DNA of 64,000 nucleotides, taken from the NCBI GenBank assembly GCA_047967505.1, contig CM106540.1. One strand, written 5' to 3'. The notes under the pieces were generated by a model. The model saw only the letters and a list, made by a program, of their open reading frames with translations, made no database searches and had not been told where the DNA came from. The position numbers and the translations under genes are program-made. This document shows positions 45,017-57,480 of this stretch, piece after piece (position 1 is the stretch's first letter; each line of letters begins with the position of its first letter). The stretch is from Dipteris shenzhenensis (lineage: Eukaryota > Polypodiophyta > Polypodiopsida > Gleicheniales).

Positions 45017-46395
45017 ATGCACAGCAATGATGATAAACTGTTTGATCCTCTGCTGTCAGAATGTTCAGGTAGAATGCAGCAGCATGTGAACAAGTCAGAA
45101 TACAGCTCAAAATTCAACAAAAGGATAAGACATTGCCACAGTGCCCCTTGCCGTGAAGTGAATGGTAGATGTCCCAAACAAAAGCTGAAGGATGCGCCTT
45201 TCAAGCGTAACTTTGGAAATCGTGATTCTAAGTCTACACTTTTGAAAGGATTTTTGGTATTTATCACCTATCTGGGCATTGGAACGGTAAGTTTTTTTGC
45301 AATGGAGCATGAACTCCAAGGGGAGAGGACACATGCTGTTATTGATGCTCTTTACCTTTGTATTGTGACCATGACAACTGTTGGTTATGGAGATCTTGTT
45401 CCTGATGGTATTCCTGCGAAACTCTTCACCTGCGCTTTTGTTTTTGTGGGTTTTGGTCTTGTGGGTTTGCTTCTTGGAAGCGCGGCAGATTTTCTTGTTG
45501 AAAAGCAGGAGACTATGTTAGTGAAAGCCCTCTCTAGCAAACAATATTCTGAAGACGTAAGAGGTTTTCAGCAAATATATAGAATGCGCTGGAAAGTGGT
45601 CATAGCTGGGGCAATAGTCCTGGTACTCTTTATCATTGGCTTAATTTTCCTTGTAATAGTGGAGAGAATGAGCTTCCTGGAAGCCTTCTATTGTGTTTGT
45701 GTGACAGTGACAACCCTTGGTTATGGTGATGAGAGTTTTCATACACTTGGAGGTCGGAGTTTTGCAGTCGTATGGATTTTGGTCAGCACAATAAGCGTTG
45801 CCCAGTTCTTTTTATACATCGCAGAGCTGTACACTGAGGGGAGAAGGCAGTCATTGCTGCATTGGGTACTTACACGAAAGACTACCTTCTCGGACCTTGA
45901 AGCTGCTGATATGGATAATGATGGAGTTGTAAGGTGAGTTTCTAAAAGTTTATACGTAATCATATATTCTTAGCTTAGGAATATTGACATCTTGCTTCTG
46001 AAGTCATGTAGTCTTAGCGACATTTCACTAGATCAAATTTGGTCAAGAGTTGGGTTTCGTAAGTTGCTTGGATGAATCCTGTTGTAGACCGAAAGTGAGT
46101 CCATACTGTCTATCTAATTTCTGGAACTAGTGCTACATGCATGATGGATATCTCAAACAGCACTTGAAAGGAACCTTCACAGGACACATATGACGAACCT
46201 GTCTTGTATTAAAATTTTTGTCTCCATTCTGAATGCAGTGCTTCTGAGTTTGTCCTCTACAAGTTGAAGGAAATGGGAAAAATTGAGGAGCAGGACATTG
46301 CAGAAATTTTGAAGGAGTTTGACACACTCGATGTGGACAACTCCGGAACTTTAACTGCATATGATTTGAAGTTAGCTCAAACAGCAGAATCCTGA
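45017..46395 (+). CDS. TPK1-like: Two-pore-domain K+ channel (TPK family, vacuolar type)
   Basis: Exons 45017-45933 and 46239-46395 encode 357 residues, close to the usual 360 or so. An in-frame TGA at 45005-45007 fixes the start. The N-terminus has RHCHSAP (38-44), resembling the 14-3-3 docking site of plant TPKs. Two pore modules follow: first membrane helix about 75-96, filter TVGYGD 121-126, helix about 135-160; then helix about 192-215, filter TLGYGD 233-238, helix about 250-275. The C-terminus has two EF hands: loop D298-E309 (complete) and D337-D348 (last position Asp). Known for the family: K+-selective leak channels, mostly in the vacuolar membrane, opened by Ca2+ and 14-3-3 binding. 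No breaks are seen. The paralogue number is uncertain. Confidence 0.93.
45934..46238 (+). other. Intron of the K+ channel gene
   Basis: GTGAGTTTCT...CTGAATGCAG, 305 bases, phase 2. It splits the first EF-hand loop (codon AG|T of Ser306), giving DGVV-SASEF in frame. An intron at this point is, as I recall, shared by plant TPK genes. Confidence 0.88.
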
Positions 46396-46399
46396 AGGC

Positions 46400-47045
46400 T
46401 TTTGAGTAGTGTATGCGATGCGCTCACACAGGCTGTGCAGTTTTTTACTTGTTTGGGCATCAGAGGGGTGACAGGATGCACATACTCAAGTGAAAGCACG
46501 TGTATGACATACAAATTGAGTTTTTAGGGATCAGACGTGTGTTGCTAGTAAGTTGCTGGATCAACTTTAGCAAGCAGCTACCACATATCATGTAAGGCGT
46601 TTATATAGAGGAAGGCAGGCAACTTGGTGTAGGCTTGAAGGAAAGAAGCCTATATTTGCTATGACACCTGCTGCATGTTCGAATTTGCTCGTGCTAGTTG
46701 TTTGAACAATGAAAGAAACATCCCTCACCCTGAACCAAAAAATAAAAGGAAAGGAAAACATCTTCACATTTTTTTTCCCATTTTGAAGGTAAAGCACCAT
46801 ATGTCTTCATCCAACACATCATAAGCATGCGGCATTTCTTTCCTTAAGAGACTCCAAAAAAGTTGCTCCATCTCTTTGAGTAACCATCCACCAATTTATC
46901 CCTCAAAGAGACCAATGTAAACACCAAAATATATATATATAAGTCTTTACAGCATATCCTATGCATTTACACAATGTGTAACTAAACTTGATGCAAACTC
47001 CCAAAGTGAAGATTTTTAATGATTGACAAAGTGTGAAGCAAAGGA
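46400..47045. other. 3' flank of the channel gene
   Basis: No gene. Probably the 3' untranslated region up to about 46.75 kb, then spacer with a short TATATATA run near 46930. Confidence 0.4.
46741..46746 (+). terminator. Candidate polyadenylation signal of the channel gene
   Basis: AATAAA about 345 bases after the stop codon, in an A-rich setting. Other weak signals are possible. Confidence 0.3.
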
Positions 47046-47049
47046 CAAA

Positions 47050-48530
47050 GTGAAGGGCTAAGGCGACAAAGTGAGCCGCGGCAAGTACTCACCGTTGAAT
47101 GGACTAATCCCTAATAAGTCTTAAGTTTGAAGGTGCTAGTGAAAAGTGTCTCAATGAAAATCTCAAGCACGTCGATGTAAAGGTGAAACAAAGTTGGTGA
47201 CAGAGGACAACCTTGTTTGACCTTGATAGTACTCTAATTTGTCTAAACCCTACCTAAACCATCTCATAAAGTGCCATGACTGTGCAGATAATCTCATGAT
47301 TGTATCCCAAATCCCAAATCTTGCAAGTGTTTGGTGACACAGCCTCTTGGTACCATCCCAAAAATCCACAAAGCAACAATAGACCCTTTGTCTCCATGCT
47401 CTAATGGTACTTTTGTGTGTATAGATTGATGTGAGCGGAAGCTTGCTTGTCTAGTAGCTCTAAGTCCTTGGCACTTACTAATTTGTGTATGAGGCATGCT
47501 TCTTGGACATGACATCCCCGATCATGATGATCCTATCGTTTTTTAGGCTCATGGGATCCCTTAATGACACCTCTGTGTGTAAAGATTCACTAGATTCGAG
47601 CAAAAGCTTGCTTGTTTGGTAGCTTTGAGTCCTTGGTGCTAACTAACCTATGTATTTGGCATTGAGGCATACTTCTTGGACATGACACCCTAATCATGAT
47701 GGTCCTATAGATTTTTAGGCTCATGGGATCCCATGCCTTGTGAATAGGGAGTTGGGACAATGGTATTAAGAGTCTAGGTGTAGGAAAACCGTTGCAGATT
47801 GCTTTGTTAGAAAGCTTTTCCAAGATCAAGGCTAGGGTACTCAGTCCATATGTAATTTATTGAGTATATAGACCCTCATGATCTTTGGCTCAATTGTCAT
47901 GTAGCTTTAGAATTGTATGTCTAATGCCATCGATGGTAAGCAGTATAATGAGGTGGGTCAGGGTAGTTGTGACAGGTTAGGTAGTGGTTGGTGAGGAGTG
48001 TCATAGTGTGCGTGCATAGGAGTGCCAAAGGTTAGTGTCTGTGAGAGGAGAAGGGACTTGTAACTCAAAAAACTTCTACCAGAGGTCCTTAGAGTTTCTA
48101 CTAAATAGGACGGTTAGTATGTTATTTTGGCATACGAATGCTTGCTTATTTTGGTAGACTAGATTGTTGATACTCGTGTATCGTCCTTGTCTTGCTCAAA
48201 AGATGATGCTTACTCTCAAATCTAGGTTGGTACACTCATAATCGTATAGCTATATCGCGGCATTGAGCCAATAGGTGGTGGGCCAATAGAATGGGTGATA
48301 TGTGGCAAAATGTGGAGGATGGTCATTGGATGGAATGGCTGATCAGAGTAGCTCGATCTTCAAGGCGTCAAATGTCCTTAAGATACGGGAGTAGGGTAGA
48401 AAGTTGTGCGGTGTACACAGGAGATAAGGTATCAAATTTGATGTCACAGTATGTGGTGAGTGTAGATAGTGTAGTGTGGTGTGGGATGGGTATCCTAAAA
48501 AAAAGAAAAGTATGATCAGCTCTGAAAGAA
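47050..48530 (-). pseudogene. LINE fragment (reverse transcriptase N-terminal region), copy 1
   Basis: On the minus strand, stop-ridden frames recall non-LTR RT: a YRTIMI segment near 47690, an IFGMVP-like stretch near 47350, and a GCPLSP-like region (KVVLCHQL) near 47200. The 48190-48530 part matches 51190-51480 of copy 2 in order and wording. A tandem duplication of about 167 bases lies inside (47411-47577 and 47578-47750). Both ends of the LINE are missing. Confidence 0.55.
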
Positions 48531-48879
48531 AGAAATGAAGAAAGTTTATTGAAGTCTACGGAAGACCGATGGGTTTATGAGACTGAAAAAAACTTGATAC
48601 AAAATCCAACTAGAGGGGTGGAGGTACTAACCGAGCATCCTCACCCATACAAAAGCAAAAAAATTGTATTCGAGACAGTCAAGTCATCTACAGCATCACC
48701 ATCCTCAATTGCCGTCATAATACAAAGTGAAGCGTGCTCCAATGTCAATGTGGTCCTTCCCCTCGTCAAGTGAGGGAGCAATAGCATGAAATCAGATGTG
48801 GAGTGTTGTGGGCCCCATGTGGATGTAATCCTACGATGTCTCTTGGTCACAGCTCTACGCCTAACGAGGGTGACAGTCA

Positions 48880-51800
48880 CACCTTTGTCATTATTGCTCC
48901 CACTCTGAACATGTAGGGAATGTCCCCAAGTGTAATCTGTGCATCAACCCTCTACTTGAGCTGTTGTGTCACTGGCTCTGGGTCACGACCATGTCTAGGA
49001 CCTATAGGGAGGGACTCTATGTGATATGGCTAGAAGAACTATGCGATAATGCTCTGAGAAGAGTCCACCATGGTACGCTACTCTTGCCTCTGAGATCGAA
49101 GTAGGCGCTCTCTCTGGGTAGACCCTCTATCCGACCACTCTCAATGTGAAGTCTATGTGAAGAGACCCGAAGTTGCCCAATGGAGACCCTCAATGAATGG
49201 GGTAAATGAATCCGTGTATACCCTGGTGGGTCAATAAACCCCTCATCCGAGATATGTAGGCAATGATCTCTGTAGAAGATGAGCTTTACTGGGAGCTCAT
49301 TCGGTTCCGAATGTGTATAGCTATAGAAGATCCTCACATATGACTTGGTTGACCTCATGATTATGGAGTGGGAAAAATGGCACATCAATGCTGTACTGGA
49401 AGGGAGGAAGTCTACCCATATATAACCCCAGTCGCTCAAACCATCTCATTGTGTGCGCAAACCAGCATCTTTGGTCACTTGCCATGCTAATAGTGCCATG
49501 GAAGAGGACATTGCTAACCACAGTAATCTGCTGCATCCAAAGGTGCAATCTTTGTATGCCCTGACTCGATATAAGTAGGTGATGACCTGAAATGCTACAT
49601 TGAGCTGCAATGATGAAGATCCAAACTCAGCCTGAATGATATGGTGAGGAATTGACGGCTTGCTGTGAATCATCCGTGATAGTATATTGAACTTGTAGTC
49701 GCTCCACACGAGCCCACTCAGTATCTGACAAGTCCGATCCCCAACAAAGGCTGCCATACATCCCTACTAGTCAAACCAGGGAGTCAAACAATAGACATTT
49801 GGTAAGAGGGTCCCGAAAATGTGAATGGAAGCATTGCCTCTCCAATCTGGCTAACGAGGCATACCCTTTGCTCTGGCAAGCTTGCATCGCCGGTCTCATG
49901 GTGAAAACCCTTTGCTTTGGTGAGCCTGCATCACCGGTCTCATGGTGAAAATAGGTCCGGAAAAGATAACCCCTAGGTAGCTATATGATGAAATATTATC
50001 GATCGGTGATTCGTCAAAAGGAAATCGCTCCTGATACATTGTGACTCAAGATGTATTGAAGATCATGACCTTTGTTTTACCAAGGTTGACCTTCAGATCA
50101 TGCGACTCACAAAAATATTATAGTGCATCTAAATGTCTCTGGAGCCCCTCTGAGGATGATAGGACTACCACATCATCTACATAAAGCAATATCTGAATTA
50201 GAGTGCCACCAAGAGAGCATCTAGTCGCTCCTATTGTCTACATGAGTGCCTCAAACTCATCGATGTGGAGGCCAAACAAGGTGGGTCATAAAGGACATCC
50301 TTATTCGACCCCAATCGTACTTAGACTCTCATCTGCCCATCTAGCTCATGTTTGAACTCTGCCTGAGACTCTCTCATGAAGTGCCATAACTGTCCAAATA
50401 ACCTCCTAATCATAACCCGAGTCCTACAAACGCCTGATGAGGCAGGCGAGCTCTAGGAACTGTGTCAAAGGCTTTGCAGAAATCCACAAAGCAACACTAA
50501 AGCCTCTGCCTCTTTACCCTCGCCTCCTCAATAATACATCTAAGCATGAGAATGTGATCCATGGTCCCATGATCATGTCGAAACACAGCCTGTCCAGTAC
50601 TCTGAGCCCCCACATCTCTATGAATCGACTAACCTCAGAATCAAGCACTGATGCTTAAATCTTGGACATGACATGCCCAATCATAATGGTCTTGCAGTTC
50701 CCTGTGTTCATCGGATCTACTACCTTGTTGATAGGTGAGATAGTGTCAAGATTCCAAGTGTATGGGAAGACAAGGTAAACAGCTTCATTTGATAGCTTTG
50801 CTAGGATCGAGGCAAGGATGCTAATCCCATATGCAATGAATTCAATGCATAGACCCACATGATCTTTCACTCGGCTGTTATGAAGGCTTCATCACCACGT
50901 CCTTGATACCCCCCTTAGTGAAGAGTGTACAGGAAGTAGGGCGAGGTATTGTGAAAGATCAGGAGCGGGGCTGATCCAGGATGTCATATAATGTGTGTGC
51001 AGTCATACCAAAAATCTCTACCAAAAGTCTTTGGAGTTATTACTGATCCAGGATGTCATATAATGTGCGTGCAGTCATACCAGAAATCTCTACCAAAAGT
51101 CTTTGGAGTTTAGTAATCCCTCTTCATTTTAATGGATAAACTCCTATTTCTTCCTGCGAACCAATCAACAGTACTTGTGTATCATGTCAGGTTGAAGATT
51201 ATGTTTAGTCTCGAATCTGAGTTGGAGGCGCAAAGCCTTACACTCATAATTGTACCAACTGTTGCAAGGGACGGTCCCCAGTGGTGGTGGTGGGCAAGCA
51301 GAGCGAGTAGTGTGAGGGAAGGCGTGCAGTGCAACCTCATGGAGTGATCAAAGTAGTGTGATCCTCTAGTAGGGGAATGAAGTCAATATATGTCAAGTGA
51401 GTATAAAGGTGTGCTGAGTACCTAGGTGAAAGAATACGATCAAAATTTATGTCCTGATAAGCACGCTGTGGGTGATCGAAGGAGTGAAGGGTATAGCAAA
51501 GTGGGGTGTGGAGATATGGAAGAAGAGATAGGTGTGGTCATCCCTAGGAGGTAGTGGTGTGACAAAAAAGTTAGTGATGCTGGAGGCAAAGGTAGGGGAT
51601 CCCATGATGTAGTCAACAATGTTGGAGCCCCCACCTTGAGGGAAGCAAGTGAAACCACCCAAGTATGGCCATCTATCAAGACCATTAAAAATGATGAGAT
51701 CATGCATCCTACCGAGATCTTGCAATGCTTGACCATAAGATGTGATAGGAGCTCGCCTATCCATTGAGACTCACAACAAACCTGCATCCTCTAGGTCAAT

Positions 51801-52060
51801 ATGTGGTGACACAATAGAATCATCTCTAAAGTCAAGGACTGATACCTGACGTGCTCACGTCCTCGCATCAAAGTGCCCAACCAAGAGGACTTCCTTGCGA
51901 CTTCAAAGCGAGGTCTCAGGGGGAAAGTAGCATACTGATATGAACAAATCATGGCTGTTTGTGTGTTGAGAATCTGGATCCAGAGAAACCTAGAGTGTGA
52001 GTCTATCTTCTGTACTGAAATGGACCCCAAAAGAGAAGACCTATAGAGAGCTACTACTCA
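48880..52060 (-). pseudogene. LINE ORF2 remnant: endonuclease plus reverse transcriptase, copy 2
   Basis: Minus strand, 5' to 3'. APE-type endonuclease part: FLWIQIL (about 51980), RMHDLIIFNGLDRWP, GGFTCFPQGGG, NIVDYIMGSP and DDHTYLFFHI (51500-51710). RT follows: NCKTIMIGHVMSK (about 50670-50700), CFVDFCKAFDTVP (about 50450-50490), a GCPLxPTLFGLHIDEFE-like block (about 50260-50310), the catalytic LLYVDDVVVLSSSEG (about 50145-50190) and DLKVNLGKTKVMIFN (about 50060-50105). A C-terminal domain with HSLRVSIGQLRVSSHRLHIESGR (about 49130-49200) ends it. Many stops and frameshifts; inactive. Two small tandem duplications lie inside (49864-49951, 44-bp unit; 50971-51114, 72-bp unit). Confidence 0.75.
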
Positions 52061-54065
52061 ATCGGACCCTCGTACTCTTCTAGTGTCCCTTGTCTCATCT
52101 TTGTAAGCTTCCTCCCAAGTGTAGCCACGATTGACCACCACCGGTACAATACACTCTAGACTTTGATGTGTCTTTGTATAGAAGACTATGTCATGACTTG
52201 TATAGGATTTTGAGAAGTTCCCTGGTTTTGAACATAAGGTACCATTACAGATCCAAATGGTGCAGGATAGGGTCTTGGGTATCTAATTCCCATAGACACC
52301 GTCCCCCTATGTGAGAGAGGGGCTCTGTGCCCAACATGGGCCTATAAAGAGTCGCCCATCTCAAACTACCACCCACCTCCTTCCTGAGAGGGTGATATCC
52401 TCATCCATGGAAATTGATGGGTGGTCTCGTAGGATGAATCTACGTTGTAAAGCAGCTAGTCGCACCTGTGCATCATAAAAGTGTGTGATGAGGGGTTGCT
52501 CTTGGTTGGAGTCTCTCCCCACTCACCAGGCCCTCTTGATCCCATACTCTGCTACCCCGAGAGTAGTGGCCACAAATCTAGCCGCATCACCTTGATGTTG
52601 AGAGACTTACTGACTCTCTCCTCTACTGCTCCAAAAGAGTAGTCGAAACAGATACCTTTGCTAGTTCCTGTTTGGCCACATCTACCCATCTCAAAATCTC
52701 CTCAATGTTATAGATTGCCTCTAGATTGCATACTCTCAATCTATGCCTCAACAATTGGAGTGCTCCCTGGGACTATACGGATAGAGGTGAACTCCTTCCT
52801 GAGCTACAAAATGTCCTATTTGAGCCCCTGGATGAGAGCATGCTGCTTTTGAATAAAGCAAGCCTGCTCCTGTATGACATGAGCTAGATCTTGGTTGTAT
52901 CGAGCTTGCTCCTATGCTTAGCGAGAGTCAGCTTCACCTCTCATGCTCATATACTATGTACCTCTATGAGTAAGTCCTCCCATGTGTCTGGTGGTTCAGC
53001 TAGTCCTTGCCCTAGCTGAAACTGAAAGGGTTGAGGTACCAAAGTAGGAGGGTGGGGTAGGCTGGTAGGTGGTGACTGAGCAAGCTGGGTAAGAAAAGCA
53101 GATGGATGAGGATATGGATGAGAGGAGCCCAGTAGGTTATGGGAGCGAGCATGGATGAGAAAATCCCAGTGGGGTGTGGGAGAGATGGCTGATTGAGAGG
53201 GAGAGGTGAGGGAAATTCGAGTAATATGGGCTTGTGTGTATTGCCTTTGGTGGAGGTTAACTCAATGATGAGCAAGATAAAGAATCTGTGACAAAAGAGG
53301 TCGATGACAAACCACCTACCATGGATGTAGATGTAATTATAACTGTAGGTGTAATTGTAAATGTAATAGTGCGCTGAAGTAGACCCCGTCGATGTGGCTG
53401 TAGTTGGGAATGAAATGGATCTCATCAATGAAGATGTAGATGTGGCTGCGACTATAAAACTGAGGCTATAATAGACTCCATCGTCTTATTTACCACCTTG
53501 CTATCCACTCCAAGCCCACTTGGATTGGAGCACTTATTGACATCATTTGGATCATTTGGCTAGCTTGATGATGGAGAATGACAGATGGTGATGAGGACTA
53601 GCGATACTGTTGATACAATTGGTGCCCATGTAGCCTTCTTGATGATTCTATAGTACTTGTGGGGGGTTGTTCCAATGGTATTTCAGTCACTTGGGTACAA
53701 TAGTCATACTGTTGATCTGACACTAGCTCCCCTTGTGGCTCATGGACTGGCATGGCAGGTGGTGCTAGTGCTGATGTAGCCTCAAGCTGTGGTGCCGATC
53801 TTGCCTTAGGTTCTAGTGCTAATCCTACCTCAGGCTTTGGCTGCTACTATTGTTGGAGATATATTGGTTGCAGTTGTGCACCGAGCTGTAGCATCTCATG
53901 GGACAATTCCTTAATTTCAACCTCCAGAATAGGCATTTCTTTTGAGGTATCTGCATTTGCCAATGTGATAGTACAAGAAGTTGGTGACGGCTCCCATACT
54001 GGTGAGAAGGGAATGCCCAAATCCTCAATAGGTTTCAATGACTGGGTAGAGTCATTTCTCATTCC
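52061..54065 (-). pseudogene. Probable upstream part of the LINE (ORF1 region), decayed
   Basis: Lies upstream of the endonuclease on the minus strand. Broken frames include a Gln/Leu-rich helical stretch (FIQKQHALIQGLK, about 52830-52870) and GRCGQTG...ERVSKSLNIKVM (about 52600-52700). Near 53825-54062 is a 71-codon frame with EVEIKELSHEMLQLGAQL, coiled-coil-like. Proline/serine-rich text and GTAGATGTAATT repeats (53320-53460) lie between. ORF1 identity is inferred from position only. Confidence 0.35.
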
Positions 54066-54069
54066 TGTA

Positions 54070-54615
54070 GCTCTTTATTGATGATTATAGCCAATAAGTG
54101 TGGAATTTTACATTTTTGTCTTGATGACCCATCTAGTTTTTTTGTGAAGAAGATGACTAAGTGTTGGATCCCTTGCTTTAGTTTCCTACTCAGCAAAACA
54201 AATGTGTGGAGTGGAAGGGATCAATTCTTGGTGCACAACCCCTAGGATTGTGGATAGGAATTGTGCTGTTTCCTTGAGGCAAGGGTTAAGGATGGTGTGA
54301 AGTAATATGCCATCCCTGTGGAACATTGTGCTCTTGGGGAGGCGAGGTTGTACTTTGAGAAATTTAGCATCGACAGGTCATGTAGGGTATTTGGAACCTT
54401 GTGGTGGGAGTGAGAAGGCCCTTTGAATTATTATACTATTGAAGATAATGTGAGTGGGCTCTGATGTACAATGATGGTGCCATACTTGCCGAACTGTGCA
54501 GTACTAGAGTGGTAAGAATGGAGAAATTCCCTAATGTATGTGGTCATTGTAGGACTGTCCTCCAAGGATTTTAGGCTCTCATACAAACTGCCTAGACCCC
54601 TTTGCTCTAAGAAAG
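54070..54615. other. No gene seen
   Basis: Spacer between LINE-like and LTR-like sequence. The frame at 54431-54781 (minus) spans its boundary and shows no family. Confidence 0.4.
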
Positions 54616-55697
54616 TGTTGGAAAGGTCACCTCCCCATCTGTAAGCCCCCAAATGAGGAGAGCGTGGGGGAGGGAGACCTAGGGCAGGATGTGCCCAAAG
54701 AGAGAATACCTGGATGTGTGGATCTGGGATAGATCTAGAGCATTCATGGTTGGTGGGGTATCCCAAGGAAGGAGGGTACATGGCTGATCTACACGAGCAT
54801 AAGGCGGAGCAAAGGACAACAATAGGGACCCAAGAGAAGAGGCCATGAGCTCATGGATGATGTCAGCAATAGTATGGAACAGTACGGAGCTGAGATGTAC
54901 ACGTGTGGGCAGATCAGGGAGCCAAGAAATAGTGTAGCATAGTGGGGGTCTATGGGCAGGTATACAACCTGCAGCAGGGTCTCTAGCAGCAGCAAAGGGG
55001 AGCCTAGCAGCAACCCAAAAAGGGCCTAGCTAGGGTCCTTATATAGGGTTGGTTGGGCTGAGCCAACCAGGTTAGTTGGGCCACCCAACCAGGTCTGTCC
55101 AATCGGCCCATTTAGGGCTAGTTGGTCAGTCCATTTGAAAGGGCCTTGAGGCCTATAAAAGGAGAGGCACTTGCCTCATTTCATTATCTAGCAACCAACA
55201 GTTCCAGGGTAGAAAGGAGCAGCAGGAAGCCTACTCTCTCGGCCTTTCTACAGGAGGTGAGAGAGTGCAACAGGTGCTGCAAACTTAGCTCTAGGGAGAG
55301 GCTGGACCTTGACTGTCTTCTAAGGCAGCAAGGTGCTTAGATCATTATACCTTCTGGAGTAGCCATTCACAAGTAGGTTGGAGCAGTGGAACAGGGACCT
55401 GTGTGCTGCAGACAAAGCTTGGTAGGGGCTGTCCACCTAGGGTGATTCATAGGCAGTAAGGTGGAGAAGAGCACACTGGACCAAAAGTCTACAGATGCTT
55501 GAGGTGGAGCATGCGGGCTCAAGTCTAGAGATAGCCAGCTGATAGGAGAAGGACCTTGTGGTAAGATCAGAGGACCACACCATTGGTGGGACTCTGGATC
55601 TATATCTCTTTTGTATTGTGTCCATAGTTTTGAACGGAAATATATTTTGGTGGTTTCTCTATCTGGCTGGTTCATTGCCTATTGATGAGTCTGTACA
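54616..55697 (+). repeat. Putative solo LTR with TATA box
   Basis: Starts TGTTGGAAAGGTCACC and contains CTGTAAGCCCCCAAATGAGGAG, very like CTTGTAAGCCCCCCATATGAGGAG in the Copia D LTR. GGTTGG/CCAACC and GGTCAG motifs (55045-55130) precede a TATAAAAG box at 55154-55161. The ending CTGTACA at 55697 is a guess: no primer site follows and no target duplication was found. Could equally be an ordinary promoter. Confidence 0.35.
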
Positions 55698-55699
55698 TC

Positions 55700-56440
55700 T
55701 ATTGTATGCACATTAAGTAAAGAAGTTTGTGATTCCACACCCACACCACATTGTGTGAGCTCTTGAGCATTACTATCAGTCTTCCATTGTGCATACCCTT
55801 TGTTGGGTAATTTCTAATAGAAAGATGTTGTTGCATTGGAAAGAGCATAAGTTGATGTAGGTGGCCACACAAGTTCCAATGATTGGGCCTCGTCAATAGC
55901 TATGTAGGCCGACTGGGGTGGCATTTGGGTCTTCATGGCATGCACAGAATCATCCTCAGAGCTATTACTCTGGACCACAAATGCTAGTGGTCACCATGGT
56001 TGAGAGGAGGTAGATGGCTTCGAACTCTAGAGGGGGTCTCTTGGTTGAGGGTGGGCTCTTTCTGCGCATCCTCTTTAGTGGCAGCATTATTTCTAAACCT
56101 ACATCCATGTGCATATGGTGTACCATTGATCATTCGATTAGATGGCATGCAGATATGACATTTGTGTGTCTTTGTGAGCGATCTTGTATTTATACATGAT
56201 TTGAGAGTGTGGAATGAAAGTGTGTGGCACAATTATTCATGCAATCGACTATGTGTCTAAGCAAAAGCATGTGAGTGCTAGCTAGGTAGGGACTAACTAT
56301 TTGGGAACAGGAGCTATAAAACCAATTGTGCTTAGAGCATTGGATGACACACCTTTAATGACAATCTCAAGCAAATCAGGTCCCTTGCAATAGCATACCA
56401 TAGTGGGCGATTCACAAAGCAATGTAAATAACTGGATATA
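55700..56440. other. No gene seen
   Basis: Spacer before the Gypsy pol fragment. Short frames on both strands match nothing I know. Confidence 0.4.
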
Positions 56441-56444
56441 AACA

Positions 56445-57480
56445 TTGGCAACCATCAACAACTGCCATTCATTAGACCCCATCTTCTCAACTATAGATGC
56501 TAAGGTGCTACAAGTAGATCCTCCACTCACACATGAAGAACCAGTCGATCTAGAGATGCCATTCTTTATGGCTGACCTCGAGTGGAATAATGAACCTGAA
56601 GAAGGTACCCATACCAATGATGACTCAAATTTTCCTTGGGACCTTGAAATAGAGGCTGAGAATGCTAAAATTGAAGATCAAATCTTTGATAATGATAGCC
56701 ATTCTGCATGCCCTAATGGCAATTGGGCTCCCGAAATTTGAATAACAACAAAAGATCTCGCAAGAAAGCTGAAGGAGGAAATCGCAGAAAAGCCAAGGCC
56801 ACTTCAATGAATTCGAACAAGTCCAAACAAGGATCTTCGAATTGTACCTTGCAAAGCTAGCTTCCTCAAAATCAGAACCACCACCTCTTGAATGGTCCCC
56901 TGAGGGATTGGAAGGAGTATGCGCAGCAAATGAACCCTTATTCAAAAACACCTTACTAGTGGAAAAGCTACCTGATAGTTCCCAATGTAAGAAGTTTCAG
57001 AAATATAAGCCACATGTGTGGATGAAGCACGATCAAGAGACTTCAGAAAAAGAAAGTCAAAAAGAGCCTAACAAATTGGTAAAAGCAACTATGCCACCTG
57101 GTGCACATAGCACATGTTAGGTTAGTTCAACACCATTAGAGGCCGATCTTCGAGAAGTGCTGAAATTCTTTAAGAATTACACAAGTGGTAGTGCGCCAAT
57201 AGCAATGCCAAGACCACTAAGGGAATCTGAAGTTCAAGAAACTAATAGCATTAGAGAAACTCCAATCTATCACCGACCAGCAAAAACATGCACAATAAAC
57301 CTCGCCCTTGAAGGGGAGGAAGAAAAACTGGTTTTCATTGGGAAACCGCTTCTAGGAAACCATACTTAAAGCACTCCTAATGGAATACCGTGACTGCCTA
57401 GCATGGTCATACAAAGAGATGAAAGGAATTTCACCAGACATGGGTGTACACACGATACCTATCATTTCATCCGCCCAGGT
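56445..57480 (+). pseudogene. Ty3/Gypsy pol fragment ahead of reverse transcriptase
   Basis: 56445-56741 is open (MATINNCHSLDPIFSTIDAK, acidic), then frames with stops run to 57120 and 57369. The clearest block is KTCTINLALEGEEEKLVFIGK (57290-57345), followed after a frameshift by TILKALLMEYRDCLAWSYKEMKG and ISPDMGVHTIPI (57360-57465). This is the stretch that precedes RT in Gypsy polyproteins. It stops abruptly at about 57480, where minus-strand gag begins. RT itself is absent. Confidence 0.7.
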
